Positions 52,480 to 59,326 of a stretch of 64,000 nt of DNA are shown piece after piece. Under the pieces are notes generated by a model that was given only the letters and a program-made list of their open reading frames with translations, was not told the origin of the DNA and ran no database searches. This DNA is from Variovorax sp. UMC13 (GTDB lineage: Bacteria > Pseudomonadota > Gammaproteobacteria > Burkholderiales > Burkholderiaceae_C), in the NCBI RefSeq assembly GCF_014170375.1, contig NZ_LZZW01000018.1, forward strand, positions 1 through 64,000, read 5' to 3'. Position numbers and translations under genes: made by a program. The number at the start of each line of letters is the position of its first letter. The first letter of the stretch is position 1.

Positions 52480-52844
52480 ACAAGCCCCAAAACAACATGA
52501 CCCTCGGGCAGACCGAGGACGCTGCAGTGCAGCTTGAGAACGAGTTCACGAGCATCGTCCGGGAGGAGATCGGGATGCACGAGGGCATGGCCGCGATGTT
52601 CGCGCAAGCCCTGGTGCGCGGTCTGCGCCGCAAGCTCGGTGGCCAGGACATCTACGTGCCAGCGCCTGACCGCTCCGAGCGCGACGCCGCGATCCGTCGG
52701 CTGTTCGATGGCAGCAACCTCGCCGATGTGATGCGAACGCATAACGTCAGCCGCAGCACGGTCTATCGCGTCACCGGCCGGCGCGACCCGCAGTCGGTGC
52801 GCATCGGTATGGGGTCTGCAAAAAGTCCCATTTCACCCCTTTGA
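52476..52844 (+). CDS. Mor-like transcription regulator
   Basis: The 122-aa protein ends with RRLFDGSNLADVMRTHNVSRSTVYRV, the helix-turn-helix of the Mor/C family that activates middle and late genes in phage Mu. In front of it is GLRRKLGGQDIYVPAPDRS, also family-like. GTG 52476 overlaps the terminase stop. The place between terminase and head-joining protein is unusual for a regulator; activation of the downstream late genes is plausible but inferred. Confidence 0.72.
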   Translation: MNKPQNNMTLGQTEDAAVQLENEFTSIVREEIGMHEGMAAMFAQALVRGLRRKLGGQDIYVPAPDRSERDAAIRRLFDGSNLADVMRTHNVSRSTVYRVTGRRDPQSVRIGMGSAKSPISPL

Positions 52845-52851
52845 ATGGGAC
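52825..52851 (+). promoter_or_regulatory. RNA hairpin before gpW
   Basis: GTCCCATT (52825-52832) pairs perfectly with AATGGGAC (52844-52851) around an 11-nt loop. No T-run follows, so it is not a standard terminator. A related hairpin lies at 54628-54654. Confidence 0.5.
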
Positions 52852-52874
52852 GCGACCGTGCGTAGCTTCCAGCC

Positions 52875-53102
52875 ATGACCAACGCCCAAATCATGCTCAC
52901 CAAATACCTCGAAGCCGAGGTAGCCGTTCTCAGCGGTAGGTCCATCTCTTTCAACGGGCGGACGCTCACAAACGAGGACCTCAGTGAGATCCGCAAGGGT
53001 CGAAAGGAATGGGAGAGCCGTGTAGCCAGCGAAAGCGGCGTGGGCTGTGGCATCGGCGGTCTGTCTTACTCGGTGGCCCGATTCGACGGCGAGCGGGGCT
53101 GA
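52875..53102 (+). CDS. gpW-like head-tail joining protein
   Basis: The 75-aa protein matches the small gpW family in length and pattern: an N-terminal helix (MLTKYLEAEVAVLSGRSISF), a beta hairpin (NGRTLTNEDLSEI) and a C-terminal helix (RKGRKEWESRVASES). gpW seals the filled head in lambda. Its place between terminase and portal is the same as in lambda. Confidence 0.8.
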   Translation: MTNAQIMLTKYLEAEVAVLSGRSISFNGRTLTNEDLSEIRKGRKEWESRVASESGVGCGIGGLSYSVARFDGERG

Positions 53103-53104
53103 AC

Positions 53105-54628
53105 ATGAACATCATCGACCGACTCGTAGCCCAGCTCGATCCAGTGCGCGGCTTGAAGCGCGCACAGCACCGCCAGGCACTGGCCTTCTACGAAGGCGCG
53201 AAGCCGACGAAGCAGCGAATGCGTCGCACTGACAACAGCAGCGCGAACACTCTCGTCGGTGCGAGCGCGGCGCAGTTGCGCGCTCATGCGCGTTTCCTGG
53301 AACGGAACCACGACATCTCCCGTGGCGCGCTTCGTGTCATGGTCAACAACATCGTCGGCGCTGCCGGCATCGGCGTCGAGCCGATACCGCGTCGGCTCGA
53401 CGGCACCATCCATACCGAGTACGCAACCGCGCTTCGTGCGGCCTATAAGGCCAGGCAGAAGGCGCCCGAGGTCACCGGCCGGTACCGCGGACCGCTTGCC
53501 CAGCGGCTGATGGCATACACCTGGCTACGCGATGGCGAGTGCTTTGCCCAGCAGCTGATCGGCCCGGTGCCATTCTTGGAGCATGGCTCGGCGGTGCCCT
53601 ATTCGCTGGAGATCTTCGAGCCCGACTTCGTACCGATGGACTATGACGACCTTTCGAAGGGGATCCGGCAGGGCATTCAGGCCAACTCATGGGGGAAGGC
53701 GACAGGCTACTGGGTGCACAAGACCGATCCGCGCGAGATGCTCAACTTCGCTGACTCGTCGAACCTCAAGATGATCCCGGCGAATCGCATGCTCCACATG
53801 GCCACGCTCGATCGCCTGCATCAGCGTCGTGGCGTGTCGGAATTCGCGAGCGTTCTCACGCGCCTCGAGGATCTCAAAGACTACGAAGAGAGCGAGCGCA
53901 TCGCCGCCAAGATCGCCGCATCGCTCACGGCCTACGTGAAGCGTGTTGACAAGGAGGCCGGCTACTCGCCAAACGTCGATGCGACAGGCCGGCCAATCCC
54001 GCGAGACCTTCGGATGCAGCCGGGAATGATCATCGACTCGCTCGAGGTGAATGAGGAGATCGGGATGATCGACAGCAACCGCCCGAATCCGAATCTCGTC
54101 ACCTGGCGCCAGGGCCAGCTCAAGGCGTTCGCTGCCGGCATCGGAGCGAGCTACTCGAGCGTCAGCCGCGACTACGACGGGACGTACAGCGCGCAGCGGC
54201 AAGAGCTGGTCGAGCAGTGGGTGCACTACGCGGTGCTGGCTGACGAGTTCGTCGGCATGTTCGTGCAGCCCGACTATGAAACGTTCGTTCAAGTTGCGCA
54301 CCTGAGCGGCGTGGTGCCGACACCCAGCGACGTGATGCCCGGCACGGCCGACGACGCGCTCTACATCGGCCAGAGCATGCCGTGGATTGACCCGGTGAAG
54401 GAGGCCAATGCGTGGGAGTCCCTTGTTAAGGCCGGCTTTGCAAGCGAGACCGAGGTGATCCGCAAACGCGGCGGGAACCCGCGCGACGTGCTCGACCAGG
54501 TCGAGACTTTCCGCGACGATGCGGCGAAGCGCGGCCTGGTGTTTTCCAGCAACGCAGCGAACGTGCCCGGCGCACCGATCGCAGGGGCGCCAATCCCCGC
54601 TGACGTTGACGAGGACGCTTCGAAATAG
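53105..54628 (+). CDS. Portal protein (lambda GpB type)
   Basis: The 507-aa protein of the lambda portal family forms the dodecameric DNA gate of the head. It begins MNIIDRLVAQLDPVRGLKRA. Recognisable parts are ARFLERNHDISRGALRVMVN, YTWLRDGECFAQQL, AGIGASYSSVSRDYDGTYSA and WVHYAVLADEFVGMF. ATG 53105 follows the gpW stop by two bases. The length agrees with GpB (533 aa). Confidence 0.92.
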   Translation: MNIIDRLVAQLDPVRGLKRAQHRQALAFYEGAKPTKQRMRRTDNSSANTLVGASAAQLRAHARFLERNHDISRGALRVMVNNIVGAAGIGVEPIPRRLDGTIHTEYATALRAAYKARQKAPEVTGRYRGPLAQRLMAYTWLRDGECFAQQLIGPVPFLEHGSAVPYSLEIFEPDFVPMDYDDLSKGIRQGIQANSWGKATGYWVHKTDPREMLNFADSSNLKMIPANRMLHMATLDRLHQRRGVSEFASVLTRLEDLKDYEESERIAAKIAASLTAYVKRVDKEAGYSPNVDATGRPIPRDLRMQPGMIIDSLEVNEEIGMIDSNRPNPNLVTWRQGQLKAFAAGIGASYSSVSRDYDGTYSAQRQELVEQWVHYAVLADEFVGMFVQPDYETFVQVAHLSGVVPTPSDVMPGTADDALYIGQSMPWIDPVKEANAWESLVKAGFASETEVIRKRGGNPRDVLDQVETFRDDAAKRGLVFSSNAANVPGAPIAGAPIPADVDEDASK

Positions 54629-54654
54629 TCCCATTTCTTCCCTAGAAACGGGAC
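54628..54654 (+). promoter_or_regulatory. RNA hairpin between portal and capsid genes
   Basis: GTCCCATTTC (54628-54637) pairs with GAAACGGGAC (54645-54654) with one mismatch. The short CTTTT after it could make it a weak, partial terminator. It resembles the hairpin before gpW. Confidence 0.5.
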
Positions 54655-54699
54655 AACCTTTTCCAGACACTGAGGCCTCTCAATCGAGGACCTCAGTTC

Positions 54700-56790
54700 A
54701 TGAAGCAATCAACCTGGTACGCCATCCGCCGCAAGACAGCAATGGCGGCCGCCGTGGTGGGCGCGCTCGCTGCAGCCGAGATCTACATCTACGGTGACAT
54801 CGGCGAGAGCTGGTACGAAGAGACGACCTCGGCCGCCACCTTCGTTCGCGAGCTGCAGGAACTCGACGTCGAGGCGATCACGATCCGGGTGAACAGCATG
54901 GGCGGCTCGGTGCCCGACGGCTTCGCCATCTACAACGCGATCCGTCGCCATAAGGCCACCGTCACCATCGAGGTCGACGGCGTCGCCTTCTCGATCGCCA
55001 GCCTGATCGCCATGGCCGGCGACAAGGTGCACATGGCCAGCAACGCAATGCTGATGGTGCATGCCCCGTGGCAGTACGCGGCTGGCAACAGCGTCGAGCT
55101 CCGCGACCTTGCTGACCAGCTCGACACCTGGGCTGCGGCGATGTCCACCAGCTACGCCGCACGTACCGGCGACCAGGCCGGAATGCTCGCGTTGCTGACC
55201 GACGGCAAAGACCATTTCTACACGGCCGAGGAAGCCCTCGCCATGAAGTTCATCGACGGCATCACCGATGCGATGCCTGTCTCGGCAAGCGCCTCGGCAA
55301 TGCCGCTCAATCGTTACCGCTCGCTGCCGGCAAACGTGCCGGCAGCGGGTCCATCCGCGGCAGCTGCCGCAATTTCCGCTGAAGAGGAATCTATGAAGAC
55401 ACTCCGTACCCCCCTGCTGCTGTCCGCCGTCGGCGCTGCAGCAGCCGGCGCGGGCGGCGGCGGAACCGCCGCTCCCGCCGTTTCGGCCGCTCCCATTGCC
55501 GCTGCCGTCGACCAGGCGTCGATCCTGGCGGCCGACAAGGTCCGTCGAGATGGCATCCGCGCCAGCTTCGCACCGTTCGCGTCGCGTCCCGGTGTCGACA
55601 CGCTGCGCATCGCTTGCGAAGACGATCACGGCATGACGGTGCAAGCCGCTGGCCAGAAGTTGCTCGCCGAGCTCGCCAAGGGTTCGACGCCGGTGGCAGG
55701 CGCCCACGTCATCACGATGGACGACGAGGCCGACAAGCAGAAGCGCGGCGCCACGCAGGCGCTGCTGGCCCGCGCCGGTTACGAAAAGATCGAGGGCGCG
55801 AACCCGTATCGCGGCTACACCTTGGCCGAGATGGCTCGCGCCAGCCTGACCCGTGCCGGCTTCCGCAGCGAGGGCATGGACAAGATGCAGTTCGTCGGTG
55901 CCGCCTTCACGCACAGCACGAGCGACTTCCCGCTGCTGCTGGCCAACGTCGCGAGCAAGGCGCTGATGAAGGGCTACCTCGAAGCCGAAGAGACCTTCCA
56001 GCTCTGGACCCGCGCCGGCAGCCTGCCCGACTTCAAGCCGGGCAACCGCGTCGACCTGAACGCGTTCCCAAGCCTGCGCAAGGTGGCCGAGGGAGCCGAG
56101 TACAAGTACGCGACGATGGGCGAGCGCGGCAACACCGTGGTGCTCGCCACCTACGGCGAGCTCTTCAGCATCACGCGCCAGGCCATCATCAACGACGACC
56201 TCGACGCCTTCACGCGCGTTCCGCGCCTGATGGGCCGTGCTGCTATCCGTACCGTGGGCGACCTGGTGTACGCGATCCTGACGGCCAACCCGCCCATGCC
56301 CGATGGCAAGACGTTGTTCCACGCGGATCACGGCAACCTGCTGGCCGCTTCCGGCATCAACACTGCCAGCGTCGACGCAATGCAGTCGGCCATGGCGCTG
56401 CAAAAGCAGGGCGCCACGGCGCTCAACATCGGCACGAAGTACCTGATCGTGCCGCGAGCGCTCAAGGGCATCGCCAACGTGGTCCGCGCCAGCGAGTTCG
56501 AAGTGGGTGCAGCAGCCCGGAACAACTCCGTACCGAATAGCGTGCGCGAGACGTTCGATGTGATCTCCGACGCCCGTCTGGACGCCGCGTCGACGACGGC
56601 CTGGTACGGCGCTGCCGACCAAAACAGTGCCGACACGATCGAGGTGAACTACCTCGACGGCAACGACCAACCGTACCTCGAACAGAAGAACGGCTGGAAC
56701 GTCGACGGCACCGAGTTCAAGGTGCGCATCGATGCCGGCGTGTCGCCGCTCGACTGGCGCACCCTGGCCAAGAATCCCGGCCCGGCCTAA
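54700..56790 (+). CDS. ClpP-like prohead protease/major capsid protein fusion
   Basis: The 696-aa product joins two head functions. Residues of about 25-200 are a ClpP-type serine protease (IYIYGDIGESWYEE, NSMGGSVPDGFAIYNAIRRH), with serine in VAFSIASLIAMAGD (about 97) and histidine in MLMVHAPWQY (about 121). After an alanine/proline linker, residues of about 320-696 are a major capsid protein of the Mu gpT type (MQFVGAAFTHSTSDFPLLLA, KTLFHADHGNLLAASG, LIVPRALKGIANVVRASEF). An in-frame ATG at 55393 has AGAGGAA in front, so a capsid-only form is probably also made. Capsid autoprocessing by the fused protease is likely. Confidence 0.9.
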   Translation: MKQSTWYAIRRKTAMAAAVVGALAAAEIYIYGDIGESWYEETTSAATFVRELQELDVEAITIRVNSMGGSVPDGFAIYNAIRRHKATVTIEVDGVAFSIASLIAMAGDKVHMASNAMLMVHAPWQYAAGNSVELRDLADQLDTWAAAMSTSYAARTGDQAGMLALLTDGKDHFYTAEEALAMKFIDGITDAMPVSASASAMPLNRYRSLPANVPAAGPSAAAAAISAEEESMKTLRTPLLLSAVGAAAAGAGGGGTAAPAVSAAPIAAAVDQASILAADKVRRDGIRASFAPFASRPGVDTLRIACEDDHGMTVQAAGQKLLAELAKGSTPVAGAHVITMDDEADKQKRGATQALLARAGYEKIEGANPYRGYTLAEMARASLTRAGFRSEGMDKMQFVGAAFTHSTSDFPLLLANVASKALMKGYLEAEETFQLWTRAGSLPDFKPGNRVDLNAFPSLRKVAEGAEYKYATMGERGNTVVLATYGELFSITRQAIINDDLDAFTRVPRLMGRAAIRTVGDLVYAILTANPPMPDGKTLFHADHGNLLAASGINTASVDAMQSAMALQKQGATALNIGTKYLIVPRALKGIANVVRASEFEVGAAARNNSVPNSVRETFDVISDARLDAASTTAWYGAADQNSADTIEVNYLDGNDQPYLEQKNGWNVDGTEFKVRIDAGVSPLDWRTLAKNPGPA
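55393..56790 (+). CDS. Internal start: scaffold-capsid product without protease
   Basis: Inside the fusion gene, ATG 55393 (residue 232) follows GAAGAGGAATCT, a good Shine-Dalgarno sequence at normal spacing. Translation from it gives 465 residues, MKTLRTPLLLSAVGAAAAG onward, including a linker that could act as scaffold and the whole capsid domain. This is analogous to lambda C/Nu3, where an internal start makes the scaffold. The ratio would supply many capsid subunits per protease. Confidence 0.6.
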   Translation: MKTLRTPLLLSAVGAAAAGAGGGGTAAPAVSAAPIAAAVDQASILAADKVRRDGIRASFAPFASRPGVDTLRIACEDDHGMTVQAAGQKLLAELAKGSTPVAGAHVITMDDEADKQKRGATQALLARAGYEKIEGANPYRGYTLAEMARASLTRAGFRSEGMDKMQFVGAAFTHSTSDFPLLLANVASKALMKGYLEAEETFQLWTRAGSLPDFKPGNRVDLNAFPSLRKVAEGAEYKYATMGERGNTVVLATYGELFSITRQAIINDDLDAFTRVPRLMGRAAIRTVGDLVYAILTANPPMPDGKTLFHADHGNLLAASGINTASVDAMQSAMALQKQGATALNIGTKYLIVPRALKGIANVVRASEFEVGAAARNNSVPNSVRETFDVISDARLDAASTTAWYGAADQNSADTIEVNYLDGNDQPYLEQKNGWNVDGTEFKVRIDAGVSPLDWRTLAKNPGPA

Positions 56791-56855
56791 CTCGTACGGG
56801 CGGACTGCGAGTCCGCCTTGTTCCCCTATCTGTCACACATCCTGAGGAATTCACC

Positions 56856-57179
56856 ATGAAGAACTTCATCCAAGAGGGCGCCGTCCTCGACTACTCGCCG
56901 GCCGGCGCGGTGGCAGGCGGCGCCGTCGTCGTCATGGGCGTGCGCGTCGGTGTCGTCGTCGCCGACATTCCCGCCGGCGGCCTCGGCGCCGTGCGCGTCA
57001 AGGGCGTCGTCGAGCTCGCCAAGGTCGCCGCCGACACTCCTGCGCAGGGCGCGCTGCTGTACTGGGACGCCGCCAACAGCCGGCTGACCACCACGGCCGC
57101 CGGCAGCGTACTGGCCGGCTACGCGGCGAAGGCCGCCGGCAACGGCGCCACGACCGTCTGGCTGCACCTCAACGCCTGA
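56856..57179 (+). CDS. DUF2190-type capsid cement protein
   Basis: The 107-aa glycine/valine/alanine-rich protein has the DUF2190 pattern: MKNFIQEGAVLDYSPAGAVA, GAVVVMGVRVGVVVADIPAG, KVAADTPAQGALLYWDAANS, VLAGYAAKAA. Such proteins decorate and stabilise the capsid, as gpD does in lambda. A clear ribosome site (TGAGGAATT) precedes the ATG. It follows the capsid gene by 65 bases. Confidence 0.82.
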   Translation: MKNFIQEGAVLDYSPAGAVAGGAVVVMGVRVGVVVADIPAGGLGAVRVKGVVELAKVAADTPAQGALLYWDAANSRLTTTAAGSVLAGYAAKAAGNGATTVWLHLNA

Positions 57180-57186
57180 GCATCCT

Positions 57187-57504
57187 GTGCTCGCCGGCTA
57201 CGCGCTCCTCGAAGCCCGCGCCAACGCTGCGGTGGTCGCATCCCTCTCCAACAGGCTTGTGACCTTCGGAGCGTTTGCCTTCACGGCAATCTTCGAGGAT
57301 GCCGGAACGGTGGCGCTCAGCGGCCTGGTCGAGACGGTCGAGCCTCGGCTGATGGGCGTGACCGATGTAGCCCGCGCCGCGCTCCCACACGATGCGTTGC
57401 TGACGATCGTGCATCCGGTGTCCCTTGCGGCCGTGCAACTGAAGTTCGTCAGGTCTGAGCCCGATGGCTCGGGCTTCCACACCCTTTATCTGCGGAAACC
57501 ATGA
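57187..57504 (+). CDS. Head-tail connector protein (FII-like)
   Basis: The 105-aa protein starts at GTG 57187, seven bases after the cement gene. Its small beta-rich body (FAFTAIFEDAGTVALSGLVE, LTIVHPVSLAAVQLKFVRSE) agrees in size and place with lambda FII, which forms the head-tail joint. The family match is by context more than motif. It overlaps the next gene by 4 nt. Confidence 0.65.
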   Translation: MLAGYALLEARANAAVVASLSNRLVTFGAFAFTAIFEDAGTVALSGLVETVEPRLMGVTDVARAALPHDALLTIVHPVSLAAVQLKFVRSEPDGSGFHTLYLRKP

Positions 57505-57953
57505 GCATGTCTCACGTGCAGCAGCAGATTCTGGATGAGCTGGAAGCCGTGCTGAAGGCGGCGGCAACGGACGCGGGACTGCATGTCTTTCTTGACCGGG
57601 CAGATCCGCTGCGCCCCGACCTGTTGCCCGCACTGCTCATTGCTGAAGCACCTCAGGGCGAGGAGATCGACGCGCAGACGGTGCGCGGTCTCGAACAGCG
57701 GATCTACAGCGTGCTGATCACATGCGTAGTCGCGGACGAAGGCGACTCCGCCCGGCTGGCTCGTGAGCTCGGGCGGCAGGTCGAGACCGCGCTGACGTCG
57801 CGCACTGCCCAGCTTCCCAAGGCGGGCAGGGCGCAGATCGCAGCAGCTCGTATGACTTCGGACAGCGATGGCGACTGCAACATGGCCCAGCGCGAGCAGC
57901 TCTGGCGCTTCACCTATTCCACCCGGCGCGGTGCGCCGGGCGACCCCTTGTAA
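57501..57953 (+). CDS. Tail terminator/completion protein (gpU/Z-like)
   Basis: The 150-aa protein begins at ATG 57501 (or 57507). Its fold pattern (HVQQQILDELEAVLKAAATD, EQRIYSVLITCVVADE, ELGRQVETALTSRT, QREQLWRFTYSTRRGAPGD) is that of phage tail terminator proteins, which cap the tail tube at the head end. It is directly upstream of the tail tube gene, the expected place. Confidence 0.7.
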   Translation: MSMSHVQQQILDELEAVLKAAATDAGLHVFLDRADPLRPDLLPALLIAEAPQGEEIDAQTVRGLEQRIYSVLITCVVADEGDSARLARELGRQVETALTSRTAQLPKAGRAQIAAARMTSDSDGDCNMAQREQLWRFTYSTRRGAPGDPL

Positions 57954-57965
57954 CTGGAGCTTCTC

Positions 57966-58610
57966 ATGTCCATCCAAATCTGGTCTGACGTCGACGTCGA
58001 CGTTCAAAGCGTCGCCGCAGCAGCGAAACCAATCACTGCCATCACCAAGGCCAATCCGGCGGTGGCCACCGTTGAAGATCACGACCTGATCGCCGGCGAA
58101 GTCGTTCTGCTCCGCGTAAAGGGGCTGGGCGAGCTCGACTATGCGGTGGCGCGAGTCGGCGCGGTCACCGCCGATACCCTCGTTCTGCTTGGCATCGACA
58201 CCACTGACTTCAGTGGCGCCTTCGTTTCTGGCTCCGTGTCGAAGATCACCTTCGGCTTCAGCGCCGAGACGATCACGGACGTGACGCCCAGCGGTGGCGA
58301 GGCCGCCAAGGTCGCCATCACGACCATCCACAAGCGGCCCGACTTCAACGCGATCGGGAAGGAAACCCCGCTGTCGTACGCGCTCGGTTCGCTGTGGGAC
58401 ATCGAGGACCCAGCCCTGATCGCGTTCAAGGCCGCTTCTCGCGCGAAGAAGATCATTGCCGTCCGATTCGGGTTTCCGGACGGCACGCAGATCCTCTTTG
58501 CGAGCCTGCCCAGCACCAAGCTCGCACCTGGTGGTGCGGCTGGCGCCGCAGTGACCACGCCGGTCAGCCTGGAAGTGCGTGGCTTGCTGACCGCCTACCC
58601 GGGAGCTTGA
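57966..58610 (+). CDS. Major tail tube protein (gpV type)
   Basis: The 214-aa protein has the layout of siphophage tail tube proteins (VDVQSVAAAAKPITAITKAN, ISFG-like strand KITFGFSAETITDV, DFNAIGKETPLSYALGSLWD). It should polymerise into the non-contractile tail, over the length set by the tape measure. It precedes the G/GT pair. A ribosome site (CTGGAGCTTCTC) lies before ATG 57966. Confidence 0.82.
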   Translation: MSIQIWSDVDVDVQSVAAAAKPITAITKANPAVATVEDHDLIAGEVVLLRVKGLGELDYAVARVGAVTADTLVLLGIDTTDFSGAFVSGSVSKITFGFSAETITDVTPSGGEAAKVAITTIHKRPDFNAIGKETPLSYALGSLWDIEDPALIAFKAASRAKKIIAVRFGFPDGTQILFASLPSTKLAPGGAAGAAVTTPVSLEVRGLLTAYPGA

Positions 58611-58612
58611 CC

Positions 58613-58981
58613 ATGGCTGTTTCACGCGATGACGTGAGCGTCCCAGAGCTGCCCGAAGAGGAGGTCCCTTTCCCGCCTTTCAAGGGCGATGTCCTGGTGC
58701 GCGGCCTCCTCATGTCCCGGCGCCTTGCCAATGATCGGCTGCACGTCGCGGCGCTGAAGCCCCTCGATGGCGAGAACGAAGAGCAGGCACATGCGCGGGC
58801 CGGCAGCCAGATCGTCACCCGGATGCTGCACCACTCCGTAGTGGATGTCGACGGCACGCCGCTGTGCAGCGAAGAAGAGTGGGATCGCCTCGGTGCGCTG
58901 CATCGAACCGACGTCTTCCGCGTCTTCAACGTCGCAATGCGGCTCTCGGGTCATGACCTGGAACTTGCGACAAAAAACTGA
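58613..58981 (+). CDS. Tail assembly chaperone, G-like
   Basis: The 122-aa acidic protein (VPELPEEEVPFPPFKGDVLV, DVFRVFNVAMRLSGHDLELA) lies between tail tube and tape measure genes and ends at the slippery sequence, as gpG of lambda does. G and the frameshifted GT protein keep the tape measure soluble and help tube proteins assemble on it. It starts at ATG 58613, two bases after the tube gene's stop. Confidence 0.82.
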   Translation: MAVSRDDVSVPELPEEEVPFPPFKGDVLVRGLLMSRRLANDRLHVAALKPLDGENEEQAHARAGSQIVTRMLHHSVVDVDGTPLCSEEEWDRLGALHRTDVFRVFNVAMRLSGHDLELATKN

Positions 58982-59031
58982 TTGCCCAGCCCACGCTGCG
59001 ATTCGCTCACGAATTGGCGCTGGAGCTGGGC
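58972..59031 (+). promoter_or_regulatory. Programmed -1 frameshift site in G/GT
   Basis: The heptamer A AAA AAC (58972-58978) is in the zero frame of G directly before its TGA stop. Five bases later a stem GCCCAGC (58984-58990) pairs with GCTGGGC (59025-59031). Slippery heptamer, short spacer and stem are the three parts of a standard -1 frameshift signal. Confidence 0.88.
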
Positions 59032-59322
59032 TGGAGTGTTCATGAGCTGGGCGAGCGGATGTCCGCTGAGGAGTTTGGTCAATGGCAGGTCATGTTTGCG
59101 AGGGAGGAGCTGACAGCGCGTGCGCGGCACTTCCGCCATGCGCAGCAGCTGGCTGCTCTGATGCAGGGCGCCAGCACGCGGCGCGACCATGCACCGTGGG
59201 TAGCAGCCCACTTCCTTGGCCCAGACCCATGGGCGCCCCCACCGCCGCCAGTCCCAGCCGCCAATTCGAGCGCCAGCATTCTGAAGCAGGTGAAGGTGCT
59301 CAATCGACGTCTGCGGAGGTGA
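58978..59322 (+). CDS. T part of the GT tail assembly chaperone (made by -1 frameshift)
   Basis: This frame has no convincing start codon of its own. After the slip, translation continues at CTG 58978 for 114 codons (LIAQPTLRFAHELALELGWS, MSAEEFGQWQVMFAREEL), giving a 236-aa GT fusion. The C-terminus is proline-rich, then basic (QVKVLNRRLRR). In lambda, T binds the tail tube protein while G coats the tape measure. TTG 59014 is the only possible independent start and has no ribosome site. Confidence 0.82.
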   Translation: MIAQPTLRFAHELALELGWSVHELGERMSAEEFGQWQVMFAREELTARARHFRHAQQLAALMQGASTRRDHAPWVAAHFLGPDPWAPPPPPVPAANSSASILKQVKVLNRRLRR

Positions 59323-59326
59323 ACGC

